A stretch of DNA of 64,000 nt, from assembly GCA_965117035.1 (NCBI GenBank), contig OZ220748.1, positions 496,001 to 560,000 of the forward strand. The letters are read 5' to 3'. The DNA comes from CAZENU01 sp965117035 (GTDB taxonomy: Bacteria; Chloroflexota; Dehalococcoidia; Lucifugimonadales; CAZENU01). The translations under genes were made by a program, and so were the position numbers. Position 1 is the first letter of the stretch; each line of letters starts with the position of its first letter. The notes beneath the pieces are model-generated. The model had not been told where the DNA came from, searched no databases, and saw only the letters and a program-made list of their open reading frames with translations. This document shows, piece by piece, positions 23,070 through 30,986 of the stretch.

Positions 23070-25439
23070 TTGCACGAACAGGAAGTCGCCAAGCTACGGG
23101 CCGAACTCACTGCACTGCGGACGCGCTTCCTCACACTGGGCGAGGTTAGCCGCCGTGTTGACAGCCTTGACCTAGCGACGGTGCTACAGGAAGTCGTTGA
23201 TGGCGCTCGCTCCCTGGCATCCGCCCGATATGGCGCCCTGGCCGTGTTTGGCGACTCGGGGGAAGTACAGGACTTCATTACCTCCGGCATGACCTCGGAA
23301 GAGCGCCAGTTGCTCACGACACTGCCCAAAGGCTTGGGCATCCTGGGTTACCTCAACGAGACCCGTAGACCGGTAAGGATTGAGGACCTGACCAATCATC
23401 CCCAAGCGGTCGGCTTCCCTGAGAATCATCCGGATATGAGGACCTTCTTGGGTACCCCGATCCTGCACCTGGGCCAGTCGGTCGGCAACATATACCTGAC
23501 CGAGAAGGAAGGTGGCCAGCAGTTCACGGATGAAGACGAAGAGACCCTTGTCCTGTTTGCCGCCCACGCCGGGATGGCGATAGCCAACGCACTCAAGTTC
23601 AGCGAGGAGCACGAAGCCAGGGCAGCCGTCGAAGGCGACCGAGAACGACTGGAAGCACTGGTCCGCACTTCGCCCGTTGGCGTCCTGGTGGTCGACGCCC
23701 GCACCCGCACGGTAGTCTCGGCCAACCAGGAGGCGAAGCGCATCATGGGCATAGCGCCGGAGCCTGGGAGCTCGTTGGCGCGCTATCAACAGGTGACGAT
23801 CTACCGCCGGACTGACGGCCGCAAGTACGAGATCGACGAGCGTCCCCTGTCGCGGGCCCTGGAACACGGCGAGATCGTCAGGGCCGAGGAGATCATGTTC
23901 GAGCGGCCGGACGGCCGGACGGTCTCCACCCTGATCAATGCCACGCCCATCTACTCCGAGGGCGGGGAAATCATCGCCGCAGCCGCAGTCATCCAGGACA
24001 TGACCCCGCTCGAAGAGCTGCAGCGGATGCGAAACGAGTTCCTTGCGATGGTGAGCCATGAACTGCGCGCCCCCCTCACGACCATCAAGGGGACGGCCGC
24101 CACAGTGTTGAGCACCTCGATGTCCTTCAGCCCCCTGGAGACCCGCCGGTTCTTCCGAATCATCGATGAGCAGGTCGACCGGCTGAGCGAACTCGTCAGC
24201 AAACTGCTCGACGTGACCAAGATTGAGGCGGGCGTGCTGGTGGTGACGCCCAAGGCTACGGCTGTAGCGGATGTTGTGGACGAGGCGATCCAAACTTTCT
24301 TGCGCGCGGGATCGCGGAACCACGTCGACGTGGACTTGGCGCCGGAGTTGCCTGCGGTTGCGGCTGACCCGCTCAGGATCACCCAGGTGTTGGGCAACCT
24401 TCTTTCGAACGCATCGAAGTACTCCCCGGCAGGGTCTGCGATCGGCGTGTCCGCCATGCTGAAGGAGCCCTATCTGGCCATCTCCGTTGTGGACCAGGGC
24501 CGGGGGATTGCTGCGGACCAACTCCCGCACCTGTTCAGGAAGTTCTCCCGAGTAGGTAGTACTGACGGGCAGACTGAAGGGCACGGCCTGGGCCTTGCGA
24601 TCTGCAAGGGCATCGTTGAATCGCACGGTGGCCGCATCTGGGCCGAGAGCCGCGGCAGTGGCCATGGCACGCGCTTCACCTTCACGCTGCCCATCGCGCC
24701 GGCTGAGGCGGACGGCGACGCTGAACGGAGTCCCGGGATGGCAACTACGGGGCTGACGCGCATCCTGTCGGTGGATGACGACCCGCAGGCACTCCGGTAC
24801 ATACGCAACGTGCTGACCGATGCCGGCTATCACCCCATAGTTACCGGCAACCCGAATGAGGTGATGCACCTGTTCGAGATCGAAAAGCCCCATCTCGTCC
24901 TGCTGGACGTCAGGATGCCGGGGATGGACGGGTTTCAGCTGATGGAGCAACTTGCTGAGGTCTCCAACGTGCCGGCCATCTTCCTGTCCGGTAGCGGCGG
25001 GGACGAGAACGTTGTCCGCGCTCTGGAGATGGGTGCCGCAGACTACATAGTCAAGCCGTTCTCGCCAACCGAGTTGGTGGCGAGGATCGAGACGGCGTTG
25101 CGTACGCGGCCTGGGAACGTCGAGCGATCGGAGCGCAAGCCCTACCGTCTTGGAGACGTGACCGTCGACTACGAGTCCCGCACCGTGGCGGTGTCGGGCC
25201 AGGCGGTGCAGTTGAGCGCGACGGAGTACAGGCTGCTGTTCGAGCTGACCACGAATGCCGGGTTGGTGCTGACCCACGACCAGCTGCTCCAGCGGATATG
25301 GGGGGCCGAGTATTCGGGGGAGGGCCAGCTCGTGCGCGTCTTCATCGGGAACCTGCGACGCAAGCTCGGGGACGACGCCAGGGCCCCGCGGTACATCTTC
25401 ACCGTGCCGCGTGTCGGCTACCGCATGGCGAAGCCCTGA
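23070..25439 (+). CDS. Hybrid sensor kinase with receiver and OmpR winged helix
   Basis: TTG 23,070 is seven bases after AGGAGGG, which decides the start. The 789 residues hold: a short coiled coil; GAF domain (about 25-185); PAS (about 195-315) with SPVGVLVVDA; HisKA with the His in MVSHELRAPLTTI; an ATPase domain with NLLSNASKYS, DQGRGI and GHGLGLAI; a receiver with SVDDD, LLDVRMPGMDG and VKPFSP; and a Trans_reg_C winged helix. It has no membrane span, so it would sense a cytosolic ligand through GAF/PAS, phosphorylate its own receiver and bind DNA. Targets unknown. Its 3' 600 bases are duplicated in inverse orientation at 5986-6590. Confidence 0.85.
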   Translation: MHEQEVAKLRAELTALRTRFLTLGEVSRRVDSLDLATVLQEVVDGARSLASARYGALAVFGDSGEVQDFITSGMTSEERQLLTTLPKGLGILGYLNETRRPVRIEDLTNHPQAVGFPENHPDMRTFLGTPILHLGQSVGNIYLTEKEGGQQFTDEDEETLVLFAAHAGMAIANALKFSEEHEARAAVEGDRERLEALVRTSPVGVLVVDARTRTVVSANQEAKRIMGIAPEPGSSLARYQQVTIYRRTDGRKYEIDERPLSRALEHGEIVRAEEIMFERPDGRTVSTLINATPIYSEGGEIIAAAAVIQDMTPLEELQRMRNEFLAMVSHELRAPLTTIKGTAATVLSTSMSFSPLETRRFFRIIDEQVDRLSELVSKLLDVTKIEAGVLVVTPKATAVADVVDEAIQTFLRAGSRNHVDVDLAPELPAVAADPLRITQVLGNLLSNASKYSPAGSAIGVSAMLKEPYLAISVVDQGRGIAADQLPHLFRKFSRVGSTDGQTEGHGLGLAICKGIVESHGGRIWAESRGSGHGTRFTFTLPIAPAEADGDAERSPGMATTGLTRILSVDDDPQALRYIRNVLTDAGYHPIVTGNPNEVMHLFEIEKPHLVLLDVRMPGMDGFQLMEQLAEVSNVPAIFLSGSGGDENVVRALEMGAADYIVKPFSPTELVARIETALRTRPGNVERSERKPYRLGDVTVDYESRTVAVSGQAVQLSATEYRLLFELTTNAGLVLTHDQLLQRIWGAEYSGEGQLVRVFIGNLRRKLGDDARAPRYIFTVPRVGYRMAKP

Positions 25440-25581
25440 GCGAAGAGGGTTCGGGGATTCGTTTATAGAACCATTACAGTTTCGCGCCCGACCTTTATGC
25501 CAGATTTACAGTGGGGCTGTAGAGTGGTCATCGGGCCCAGGGTAGCCTCCACTCTCGCCCGAGCACCCGGCGAGCCTTACC
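24985..25581 (+). repeat. Source copy of the 600-bp inverted duplication
   Basis: Partner of 5986-6590. Notably about 140 bases after the stop codon are conserved too, including cgtttatagaaccatta and gtaaatctg/cagatttac, so that tail moved with the gene end. Confidence 0.85.
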
Positions 25582-25594
25582 AGAGAAGTTCCAT

Positions 25595-25795
25595 ATGACT
25601 TCGCAATGGCGCTTGGGAAACAGAGCGAGACGCGCGGCTGTTCCTATTGCGTTGGGGTCCACTGGGGGAGAAGGGAGGAGCGGCCTGATCGAGATTCACC
25701 AGTCCGGAAGCCATTTCGACGGCAACAAGCGGTTCATAGTGGCCTCGGAGATCGATGAGGTTCTCGGCGACCTTAGGGCCGGGATGAAGCGCTGA
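25595..25795 (+). CDS. Hypothetical protein or gene end
   Basis: The last 45 residues (SGLIEIHQSGSHFDGNKRFIVASEIDEVLGDLRAGMKR) look protein-like, the first 20 (Arg/Ala-rich) less so. It begins just past the end of the duplicated segment, so the true N-terminus may have been replaced. No family recognised. Confidence 0.3.
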   Translation: MTSQWRLGNRARRAAVPIALGSTGGEGRSGLIEIHQSGSHFDGNKRFIVASEIDEVLGDLRAGMKR

Positions 25796-25819
25796 GTTAC
25801 CAGATACTCCCGGCGTTGA

Positions 25820-25840
25820 GGCGACAGAATTGGGCAATCC
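25820..25840 (+). repeat. GGCGACAGAATG-type motif, copy 2
   Basis: ggcgacagaattgggcaatcc, 25 bases after the previous stop. Here the ATG is ATTG, and TTG would open a 24-codon frame that ends inside the DUF262 start. Confidence 0.55.
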
Positions 25841-25891
25841 CGCCGCTGTCTTGGAGCCCGGACCCAAAACTGTGACCACGGGAGCAATCGA

Positions 25892-26554
25892 ATGGAGAAA
25901 CTAACAGCTCACTACCCCATCCAAAAATTCCTTGACCTACGCGAACATCAGATGCTCATTGTCAACCCGGAATACCAACGGGGAGAGGTCTGGTCCCCAA
26001 CGCAGAAGAAGAAACTCATCGACTCGGTGTTGCGCGGCTACCCCTTGCCGGTAATCTATCTTCACCGCCTGCGTCAACAGGTGGGCGACCTGGTCAGCCA
26101 TCGGCTGGAAGTGATCGATGGGCAGCAGCGACTCAACGCGATACACGAGTTTTTCATCGGAGCCTTCCCGTTGTTCGACCCCGCCGACGACGAAGTGGCG
26201 CGCTCTCCGCGGTTCTTACAAGAGCAGGAGTGCCGGTGGGCCAACCAGACTCTCGAAACATTGCCCAAACGTCTCAAGGAACAGTTCGTAGGAACGAAAC
26301 TGCCTGTAGCCGAAATCACCAGCGAGAACCAGGATGAAATCAGAGACCTATTCGTTCGCCTGCAGGCAGGCTTGCCACTGTCGCCACAAGAAAAACGCGA
26401 CGCGCTGCCGGGCGGGTTCAACGAATTCGTGCTCAGGCTTGGAGGGAACACTCGTACGGACTATCCGGGGCAACCGTTCTTCGAGTTGGTGGCAGTTTCC
26501 TCCCCATCCAGGGGCGGCGTCAGGACGCTGACTGCTGGACGTGGCGTTGTCTGA
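25892..26554 (+). CDS. DUF262-family protein, C-terminally truncated
   Basis: The N-terminal 200 residues are a clear DUF262 (GmrSD-type) domain: IVNPEYQRGEVWSPTQKKKLIDSVLRGYPLPVIYLH, then LEVIDGQQRLNAI, the ParB/Srx-like NTP-binding core, and IRDLFVRLQAGLPLSPQEKRDA. Members usually exceed 350 residues and carry a second helical or HNH domain. Here the family sequence ends at about PGQPFFE and the last 20 residues look unrelated, so the gene was cut where the first protease module begins. DUF262 proteins are frequent in anti-phage systems, but this copy is probably inactive. Confidence 0.75.
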   Translation: MEKLTAHYPIQKFLDLREHQMLIVNPEYQRGEVWSPTQKKKLIDSVLRGYPLPVIYLHRLRQQVGDLVSHRLEVIDGQQRLNAIHEFFIGAFPLFDPADDEVARSPRFLQEQECRWANQTLETLPKRLKEQFVGTKLPVAEITSENQDEIRDLFVRLQAGLPLSPQEKRDALPGGFNEFVLRLGGNTRTDYPGQPFFELVAVSSPSRGGVRTLTAGRGVV

Positions 26555-26555
26555 T

Positions 26556-27038
26556 ATGAAGCACGCAGCCAAGTACACCGCCCGCCGAACCCTGCTCTGG
26601 CTCCCGCTCCTACCCCTCATCTGTTTCGGAGCCTTCTACATAATCGACCGGGTCATGTCACCTATCGTCCTTGGCCCTGAATGGCTACCCCCAGGTCATG
26701 TCCAGTCCGACAACTTCTACAACTACGCCTGGTTGGACTATGGCCCGTTCATAGGTCGGCTATGGCTTGCTGTAACAGCCATAAGCCTACTTGCCCTCAC
26801 CCTGATAGCCGCAGGAGCCACCTGGCTTATTTCCAACCCCAAGCTCCGACGCACCGGCTACGCCCTCATAGCCACCCTCGGCATAGCAGGACTAGGACTG
26901 ACCGCATGGCTATTCATGGACAGCCACATCATGGGTCAGAAGACCTGCGAACGCTGGTACGGCAACTCCAACGGAGACCACTACGCCCTCGAGGTAGACT
27001 GCGACGACTTCCGCGACTGGATGGAAAGGAGCTTCTGA
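26556..27038 (+). CDS. Module 1 membrane protein
   Basis: ATG 26,556 begins MKHAAKYTARRTLLWLPLL, shared with the module 3 protein at 32,891. 160 residues with spans at about 12-32, 70-90 and 102-122; a Cys-containing polar tail (CERWYGNSNGDHYALEVDCDDF) follows the last span. It ends two bases before the protease ATG, and the protease ribosome site AAGGAG lies inside its last codons, so expression is tightly linked. Probably the membrane partner or anchor of the protease; that is inference from the repeated pairing. Confidence 0.65.
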   Translation: MKHAAKYTARRTLLWLPLLPLICFGAFYIIDRVMSPIVLGPEWLPPGHVQSDNFYNYAWLDYGPFIGRLWLAVTAISLLALTLIAAGATWLISNPKLRRTGYALIATLGIAGLGLTAWLFMDSHIMGQKTCERWYGNSNGDHYALEVDCDDFRDWMERSF

Positions 27039-27040
27039 CC

Positions 27041-29125
27041 ATGGGCAACAACAACACTCCCCACCGTGAGCTAATGAGCGGCCTGCGGATCGTGAGCATG
27101 AACCGGGTCAACGGCAGACACTCTGAAATCTCAGCTGGCACACTGACCGGCGTGGCCACCAGAGGCAACCAGCAGTTCCTCGTCACCAACCAGCACGTCA
27201 TCGCCGGAACCGAGACGACTCACCCTCAACGAACAGGAGAGCGCCGCCGCATCCGCTACCGCCAAGCTCACGGCCGCGAAGAGATGTTCCAAGGCTTCCG
27301 GAAGGTAGGCGACACACCCACGACCGTCCTCTCATCCGCGGTCGACGTCGGAATGGTCGAGCTCAAGAACACGGCCGCACACCCACGCCTCCACGATGCC
27401 TCCCACTCTGCCAGATACATAGCCCGAGGCGCCATCGAACCCACACTTGACATGGACGACCTCGTATTCATAGGGCAGGCAACAGGAGAGAAGCGCGTCA
27501 AAGTCACCGCCATAGGAGCGCCATTCAGCGTCGGCGGCGTCCAAGACTTCACCGGACTAATCGAACTGCAGACGCTGGACGGAACCAACATCGCCGACGA
27601 AGGAGACTCCGGCGCACCAATCTTCTACAAGCTGCGCGAGGGCGTCTACCAGCTCGTCGCAATCTTCTTCGCGGCCTACGGCGAAGGCAACGACAGAAAT
27701 TGGCGAGTCGCAGAACAGAACAAGCACATCGGGTACGCGTTCCGAGCAACCCTAGCGGAGTCAGCCCTGACAGTCACCTTCGGCAAGCGGCCACCCAAGG
27801 TGTCCAGCAGCCCAATCACCGTAACCAAGTCCTCGGTCCTCCCCGGGGCCATCACACCCGGGCAGACCGTCACACTGGACGCAACCGGCATCACCGATCC
27901 CGACGACGACCCGCTCTCCTACCGGTGGACCACCGACGAGGACAACGCCGCCGGCGTCACCCTCCTGAACGACAGGTCCAAAGCAGCACAGTTCCTCGCA
28001 CCGGCCGCACCCGCCAACATGACCTTTTTCGTCGTCGCCACCAACGTCATAGGCGACGTCGTAACCGCCGCGGTCAGAGTCGAGGTCGAGAAAGCCACTC
28101 GCACCCGCGTACAGCCTCCGGCCCCCAAGGAGCCCCCAGACACCGTCACCGACACCGCTCCGATCCAGATTCCTCCAGGAACAACCGTCTGGAGCAAGTG
28201 GATCCGCAGAGAAGGCGAGTATTGCGGCGAGGGCGAGAACCGCAAGTGCCTTGAGATGCGCACGTCCGACGACCTCAGCCTCGAACCCGAGTACCAATGG
28301 GTAGATTGCCCTGAACCCGTTGACAACGGCGACGACGACGATGACGACCAGAGCGATGACGACCAGAACGGCCCGGACAATCAGAACGGAGACGACAACG
28401 ACGACGATGACGACGACGACGACAAAGACACCATTCCACCCGACGATGATGACGGGAACGGAGACCACCAACCCGTCGTCACGCAGTGGGAGCCCACCGG
28501 CCAGTACCGCTACACCGGAGCTGACCGACAGCGCGAAGAGAGCCGGACCGTCGACGGCGTCGCCGAGTACCGCTGGATCGACGACCCCGACGAGACCAAC
28601 CCCAGGAACCCCGTGCCACCTCAGCCACCAGCACCTCCCTGGAGCTCATGGTCGAGGACCGGCAACACCCGCGGCTCAGGCAGGAACCGCGAGGCCGAAG
28701 AGGAGCGCACCCGCGGCAGCGAACGGGAGACGCAGTGGGTCGCAGACCCCGAACCGGAGACTTGGGGTGATTGGTCTGACTCGGGCAAGTACCGGCATAG
28801 CGGTCTGAACCGAGAGAAGGAACAGACGCGGACGAGTTCCTGGGGCAACAACCAGTCCCGGTGGGTACGCGACCCTGAAGAAGTGTGGGGCAACTGGTCG
28901 AGGACGGGCAGGACCAGGTACAGCGGCGCGGACCGGGAGGCCGAGGAGCGCAGGAGAAGCAATCTCCGCAACACGCAGACCCGGTGGGTGTCCGACCCTG
29001 ACACGGAGACGTGGTCTTCGTGGACGCGCACGGGCAAGCAGCGGTTCAACGGCGTCGAGATGGAGTACGAGGAGACCAGGACGAGCAGCCTCGGACGAAC
29101 TCAGACCAGGTGGGTGCCGGATTAG
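27041..29125 (+). CDS. Module 1 trypsin-like protease with Ig/PKD-like domain and WxxW repeats
   Basis: ATG 27,041 follows AAGGAG by nine bases. The 694 residues start PHRELMSGLRIVS without any signal peptide. A chymotrypsin-like domain (about 1-255) has the triad: His in LVTNQHVI, Asp in SAVDVGMVEL and Ser in DEGDSGAPIF. Next are a PKD/cadherin-like domain (TLDATGITDPDDDPLSYRW...), a W..W unit with two Cys, an Asp/Asn-rich linker at about 425-475, and then five to six units of the form WxxWxxTGxxRxxGxxREEE..RT....TRWVxDPE to the end. Substrate unknown. The first half is clearly diverged from module 2 while the last 280 bases are nearly identical. Confidence 0.8.
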   Translation: MGNNNTPHRELMSGLRIVSMNRVNGRHSEISAGTLTGVATRGNQQFLVTNQHVIAGTETTHPQRTGERRRIRYRQAHGREEMFQGFRKVGDTPTTVLSSAVDVGMVELKNTAAHPRLHDASHSARYIARGAIEPTLDMDDLVFIGQATGEKRVKVTAIGAPFSVGGVQDFTGLIELQTLDGTNIADEGDSGAPIFYKLREGVYQLVAIFFAAYGEGNDRNWRVAEQNKHIGYAFRATLAESALTVTFGKRPPKVSSSPITVTKSSVLPGAITPGQTVTLDATGITDPDDDPLSYRWTTDEDNAAGVTLLNDRSKAAQFLAPAAPANMTFFVVATNVIGDVVTAAVRVEVEKATRTRVQPPAPKEPPDTVTDTAPIQIPPGTTVWSKWIRREGEYCGEGENRKCLEMRTSDDLSLEPEYQWVDCPEPVDNGDDDDDDQSDDDQNGPDNQNGDDNDDDDDDDDKDTIPPDDDDGNGDHQPVVTQWEPTGQYRYTGADRQREESRTVDGVAEYRWIDDPDETNPRNPVPPQPPAPPWSSWSRTGNTRGSGRNREAEEERTRGSERETQWVADPEPETWGDWSDSGKYRHSGLNREKEQTRTSSWGNNQSRWVRDPEEVWGNWSRTGRTRYSGADREAEERRRSNLRNTQTRWVSDPDTETWSSWTRTGKQRFNGVEMEYEETRTSSLGRTQTRWVPD

Positions 29126-29129
29126 GGCC

Positions 29130-29150
29130 GGTGACAGAATAGTGCAAACC
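29130..29150 (+). repeat. GACAGAAT motif, copy 3 (degenerate)
   Basis: ggtgacagaatagtgcaaacc, five bases after the module 1 stop. The ATG is ATAG here, so no frame can start. Confidence 0.45.
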
Positions 29151-29176
29151 GTACACCGGGGAGGGAGAAGAAGGTT

Positions 29177-29581
29177 ATGTTGCGTTCATTTGGGATAGTC
29201 GCGGTGCTGCTGCTTCTTTGCGGTAGTCTTGGTGCCTGCCAGTCCGGACTGAGTGAGAATGATATTGAAGCGCTGGTTGCCGCCCAGATGAGCCATCCCG
29301 ACTTTCAGGAAGCTGTGCATTGGAGCGACGAAGAGATCGCAGCGCTTGTCGCGGCTCAGGCGACCCACCCCGCCTTTCTAGAGGCCTCGAAGTGGAGCGA
29401 CGAAGAGATCAGGGCGCTGGTCGACGCTCAAATGGCTCACCCCGACTTCCAAACCACAGCGCGCGAGGACTGCACGACCACCATTCTGATGGCTGCGGTT
29501 ATGAGCGGAACCTATGAACTCCCGCCAGACTCCGAAGTCGACAGGCTGTGTGCCTGGTATCTCGACCAGTCGACAGAATAG
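29177..29581 (+). CDS. Lipoprotein with three tandem helical repeats
   Basis: MLRSFGIVAVLLLLCGSLGAC is a lipoprotein signal with lipobox LGAC, preceded by GGGAGGGAG. The mature part has three copies of a 25-residue unit: SENDIEALVAAQMSHPDFQEAVHW, SDEEIAALVAAQATHPAFLEASKW and SDEEIRALVDAQMAHPDFQTT, then a Cys-containing tail (EDCTTTILMAAV...RLCAWYL). Each unit should form one or two helices. Function unknown. It sits between the protease modules, and its stop codon falls inside another GACAGAATAG sequence. Confidence 0.65.
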   Translation: MLRSFGIVAVLLLLCGSLGACQSGLSENDIEALVAAQMSHPDFQEAVHWSDEEIAALVAAQATHPAFLEASKWSDEEIRALVDAQMAHPDFQTTAREDCTTTILMAAVMSGTYELPPDSEVDRLCAWYLDQSTE

Positions 29582-29755
29582 CGGAGGGGACACCCACTTA
29601 TGAAGCCGAGCGAACGCAACGCAGTAACGGACCCTGGGCGACCGGGGTTTCTGGAAACGAACGCCGGCATCCTGGTGTCCTTCGGGCTTCTCGGACCCGT
29701 GCCCCTGAGAGTCCTGGGCGTGGAAGGCGTGGCGGTGGTCGGTGACCTGTTGGGA

Positions 29756-30530
29756 CTAGGGCGTGTTCACACTACGTAACGCATCGAATATGAGCGCCAC
29801 GAGAATGAAGCCGAGAAAGAGCGCATCGAGCTTGTCAAAGCGAGAGAAGATGCGGCGAAAGCCCTTCAATCGTCGGAACAGACGCTCTACCTCGTTGCGC
29901 CTCTTGTAGAGCTCCTTGTCGTACTCCCACGGGCTGATGCGAGTCGAGAGTGGAGGAACGACGGGCTCAATGCCCAACTCCAGGGCAAGCTGGCGAGTCT
30001 CGTTGCCCTCGTATGCGCGATCCATCACCACAGACAGGTTATCTCGCAGGGGTCCAAGGCGCTTGAGCAACCTGCGCCCCTCCGGTGCGTCGTGAGCCTG
30101 TCCAGGGGAGAGTGAGAAGGTCATGGCTGTTCGAGCATTCGCGGCAACCATATGAATCTTGGTGGTCCATCCACCTCTGGACTTGCCGATGGACTGCGGT
30201 CCGTTTTTTTTTTAGCGCCCCCGTGCCATCAGGATGCACCTTGACGATGGTGCTGTCCATCGAGACGACCTCGAGCTTGACGCGCACGATCTGTTCTCGC
30301 TGCAGGTGTTCGAATATCCTGTCGAGCACGCCGCTCTTGGCCCAGCGGTTCATACGGGTGTAGATGGTATGCCACCTGCCGAACCTGGGAGGCAACCCAC
30401 GCCACTTGCAGCCATGCTCAGTAACATACAAAATGGCATTGAGCACCTGTAGATTCGGAATCCTCACATTGCCCCGCTGCACTGGCAATAGATGTTCGAT
30501 GCATTCGTACTGGTCCTGTGTTAGTTCCAT
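29756..30530 (-). CDS. IS5/IS427-type transposase in two overlapping frames
   Basis: The first frame (30,530 to about 30,210) has the family start MELTQDQYECIEHLLP and GCKWRGLPPRFGRWHTIY plus the first Asp in VVSMDSTIVKVHPDG. The second frame carries on SIGKSRGGWTTKIHMVA, the second Asp in VVMDRAYEG, and the Glu in KRRNEVERLFRRLKGFRRI. They join at a run of ten A residues (30,204-30,213), the usual site of a programmed -1 shift in this group. The stop codon TAG is provided by the CTAG target duplication. DDE transposase for the surrounding element. Confidence 0.85.
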
Positions 30531-30572
30531 GAGCCAAGCATATCACATCAGACCTGATAGTGTGAACAGGCC
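29760..30572 (-). mobile_element. IS5-family (IS427-type) insertion sequence, about 813 bp
   Basis: Ends are inverted repeats GGCGTGTTCACACTA at the left and GGCCTGTTCACACTA at the right. Both ends are flanked by CTAG (29,756-29,759 and 30,573-30,576), a target-site duplication; the target was the palindrome GGACTAGTCC. The clean duplication and restorable target suggest a recent insertion. Confidence 0.85.
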
Positions 30573-30659
30573 CTAGTCCTACTAGTGCTTGGATTGACGG
30601 GATTCCTGAAGCGCCGTAACCGGCGCGAATGGGAGAAGCAGAACGAAACGGACTGAAGG

Positions 30660-30680
30660 GGCGACAGAATGAGGCAGTCT
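30660..30680 (+). repeat. GGCGACAGAATG motif, copy 4
   Basis: ggcgacagaatgaggcagtct, four bases after the stop of the interrupted gene; the ATG is the start of the module 2 membrane protein. Confidence 0.55.
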
Positions 30681-30971
30681 GTGCTAGGGGAAATCACTGT
30701 GAGTCGTCGCTTTTCGTATCGTATGAGAGCTGGGCGATTAGGTAGACGGGGGCTGTTGGCCCGGTACGTGAGTCGGCGGAGTTTCTTCTGGGCCTTCGCG
30801 CTGTCGGTTGCTTCCCTTGTCGCCTTTGCCGGCTATTGGTATCAGCCGCCTGGCGGTGTACTTTCTGCGCGTCCGCTTTTGGAAGAGTGGGAGTCCCTCT
30901 GTTACAGACGGCCTGACTGGGTGGGGATTTCTGAGGCCAAGTGGGACGAGTTCTGCCGTCCGCTGGAATAG
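30669..30971 (+). CDS. Module 2 membrane protein
   Basis: 100 residues. A basic N-terminal third (MRQSVLGEITVSRRFSYRMRAGRLGRRG), one span (SFFWAFALSVASLVAFAGYWY), and an outside or lumenal tail ending LLEEWESLCYRRPDWVGISEAKWDEFCRPLE. The tail with its two Cys is shared with module 3 (32,891-33,136), while the N-terminus is not. A later ATG at the RMRAG position could be the start. It ends 15 bases before the second protease ATG. Confidence 0.6.
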   Translation: MRQSVLGEITVSRRFSYRMRAGRLGRRGLLARYVSRRSFFWAFALSVASLVAFAGYWYQPPGGVLSARPLLEEWESLCYRRPDWVGISEAKWDEFCRPLE

Positions 30972-30986
30972 AAGGAGGTATCTGCA

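Larger units (their letters stand above)
29600..30656 (+). pseudogene. Small membrane protein gene interrupted by an IS element
   Basis: ATG 29,600 begins MKPSERNAVTDPGRPGFLE. At codon 53 the gene is split by the IS at 29,760-30,572. Removing the IS and one CTAG copy restores an exact 79-residue frame: the two halves join as VVGDLLGLVLLVLGLTGFL, a complete membrane helix, then KRRNRREWEKQNETD and a stop at 30,654. The perfect reconstruction shows both the real gene and the insertion event. Function unknown. Confidence 0.75.

Noticed and set aside
23184..25277. 697-residue minus-strand frame opposite the kinase
   Set aside because: Fully contained in a gene with clear domains on the plus strand; His/Arg/Gln-rich composition is that of an antisense shadow.
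26681..27040. N-terminal extension of the module 1 protease
   Set aside because: The open frame continues upstream, but it overlaps the membrane-protein gene and ATG 27,041 has a well-placed ribosome site and the start shared by all three modules.
30204..30213. T-run as an intrinsic terminator
   Set aside because: No stem precedes it, and it lies inside the transposase where the two frames join.
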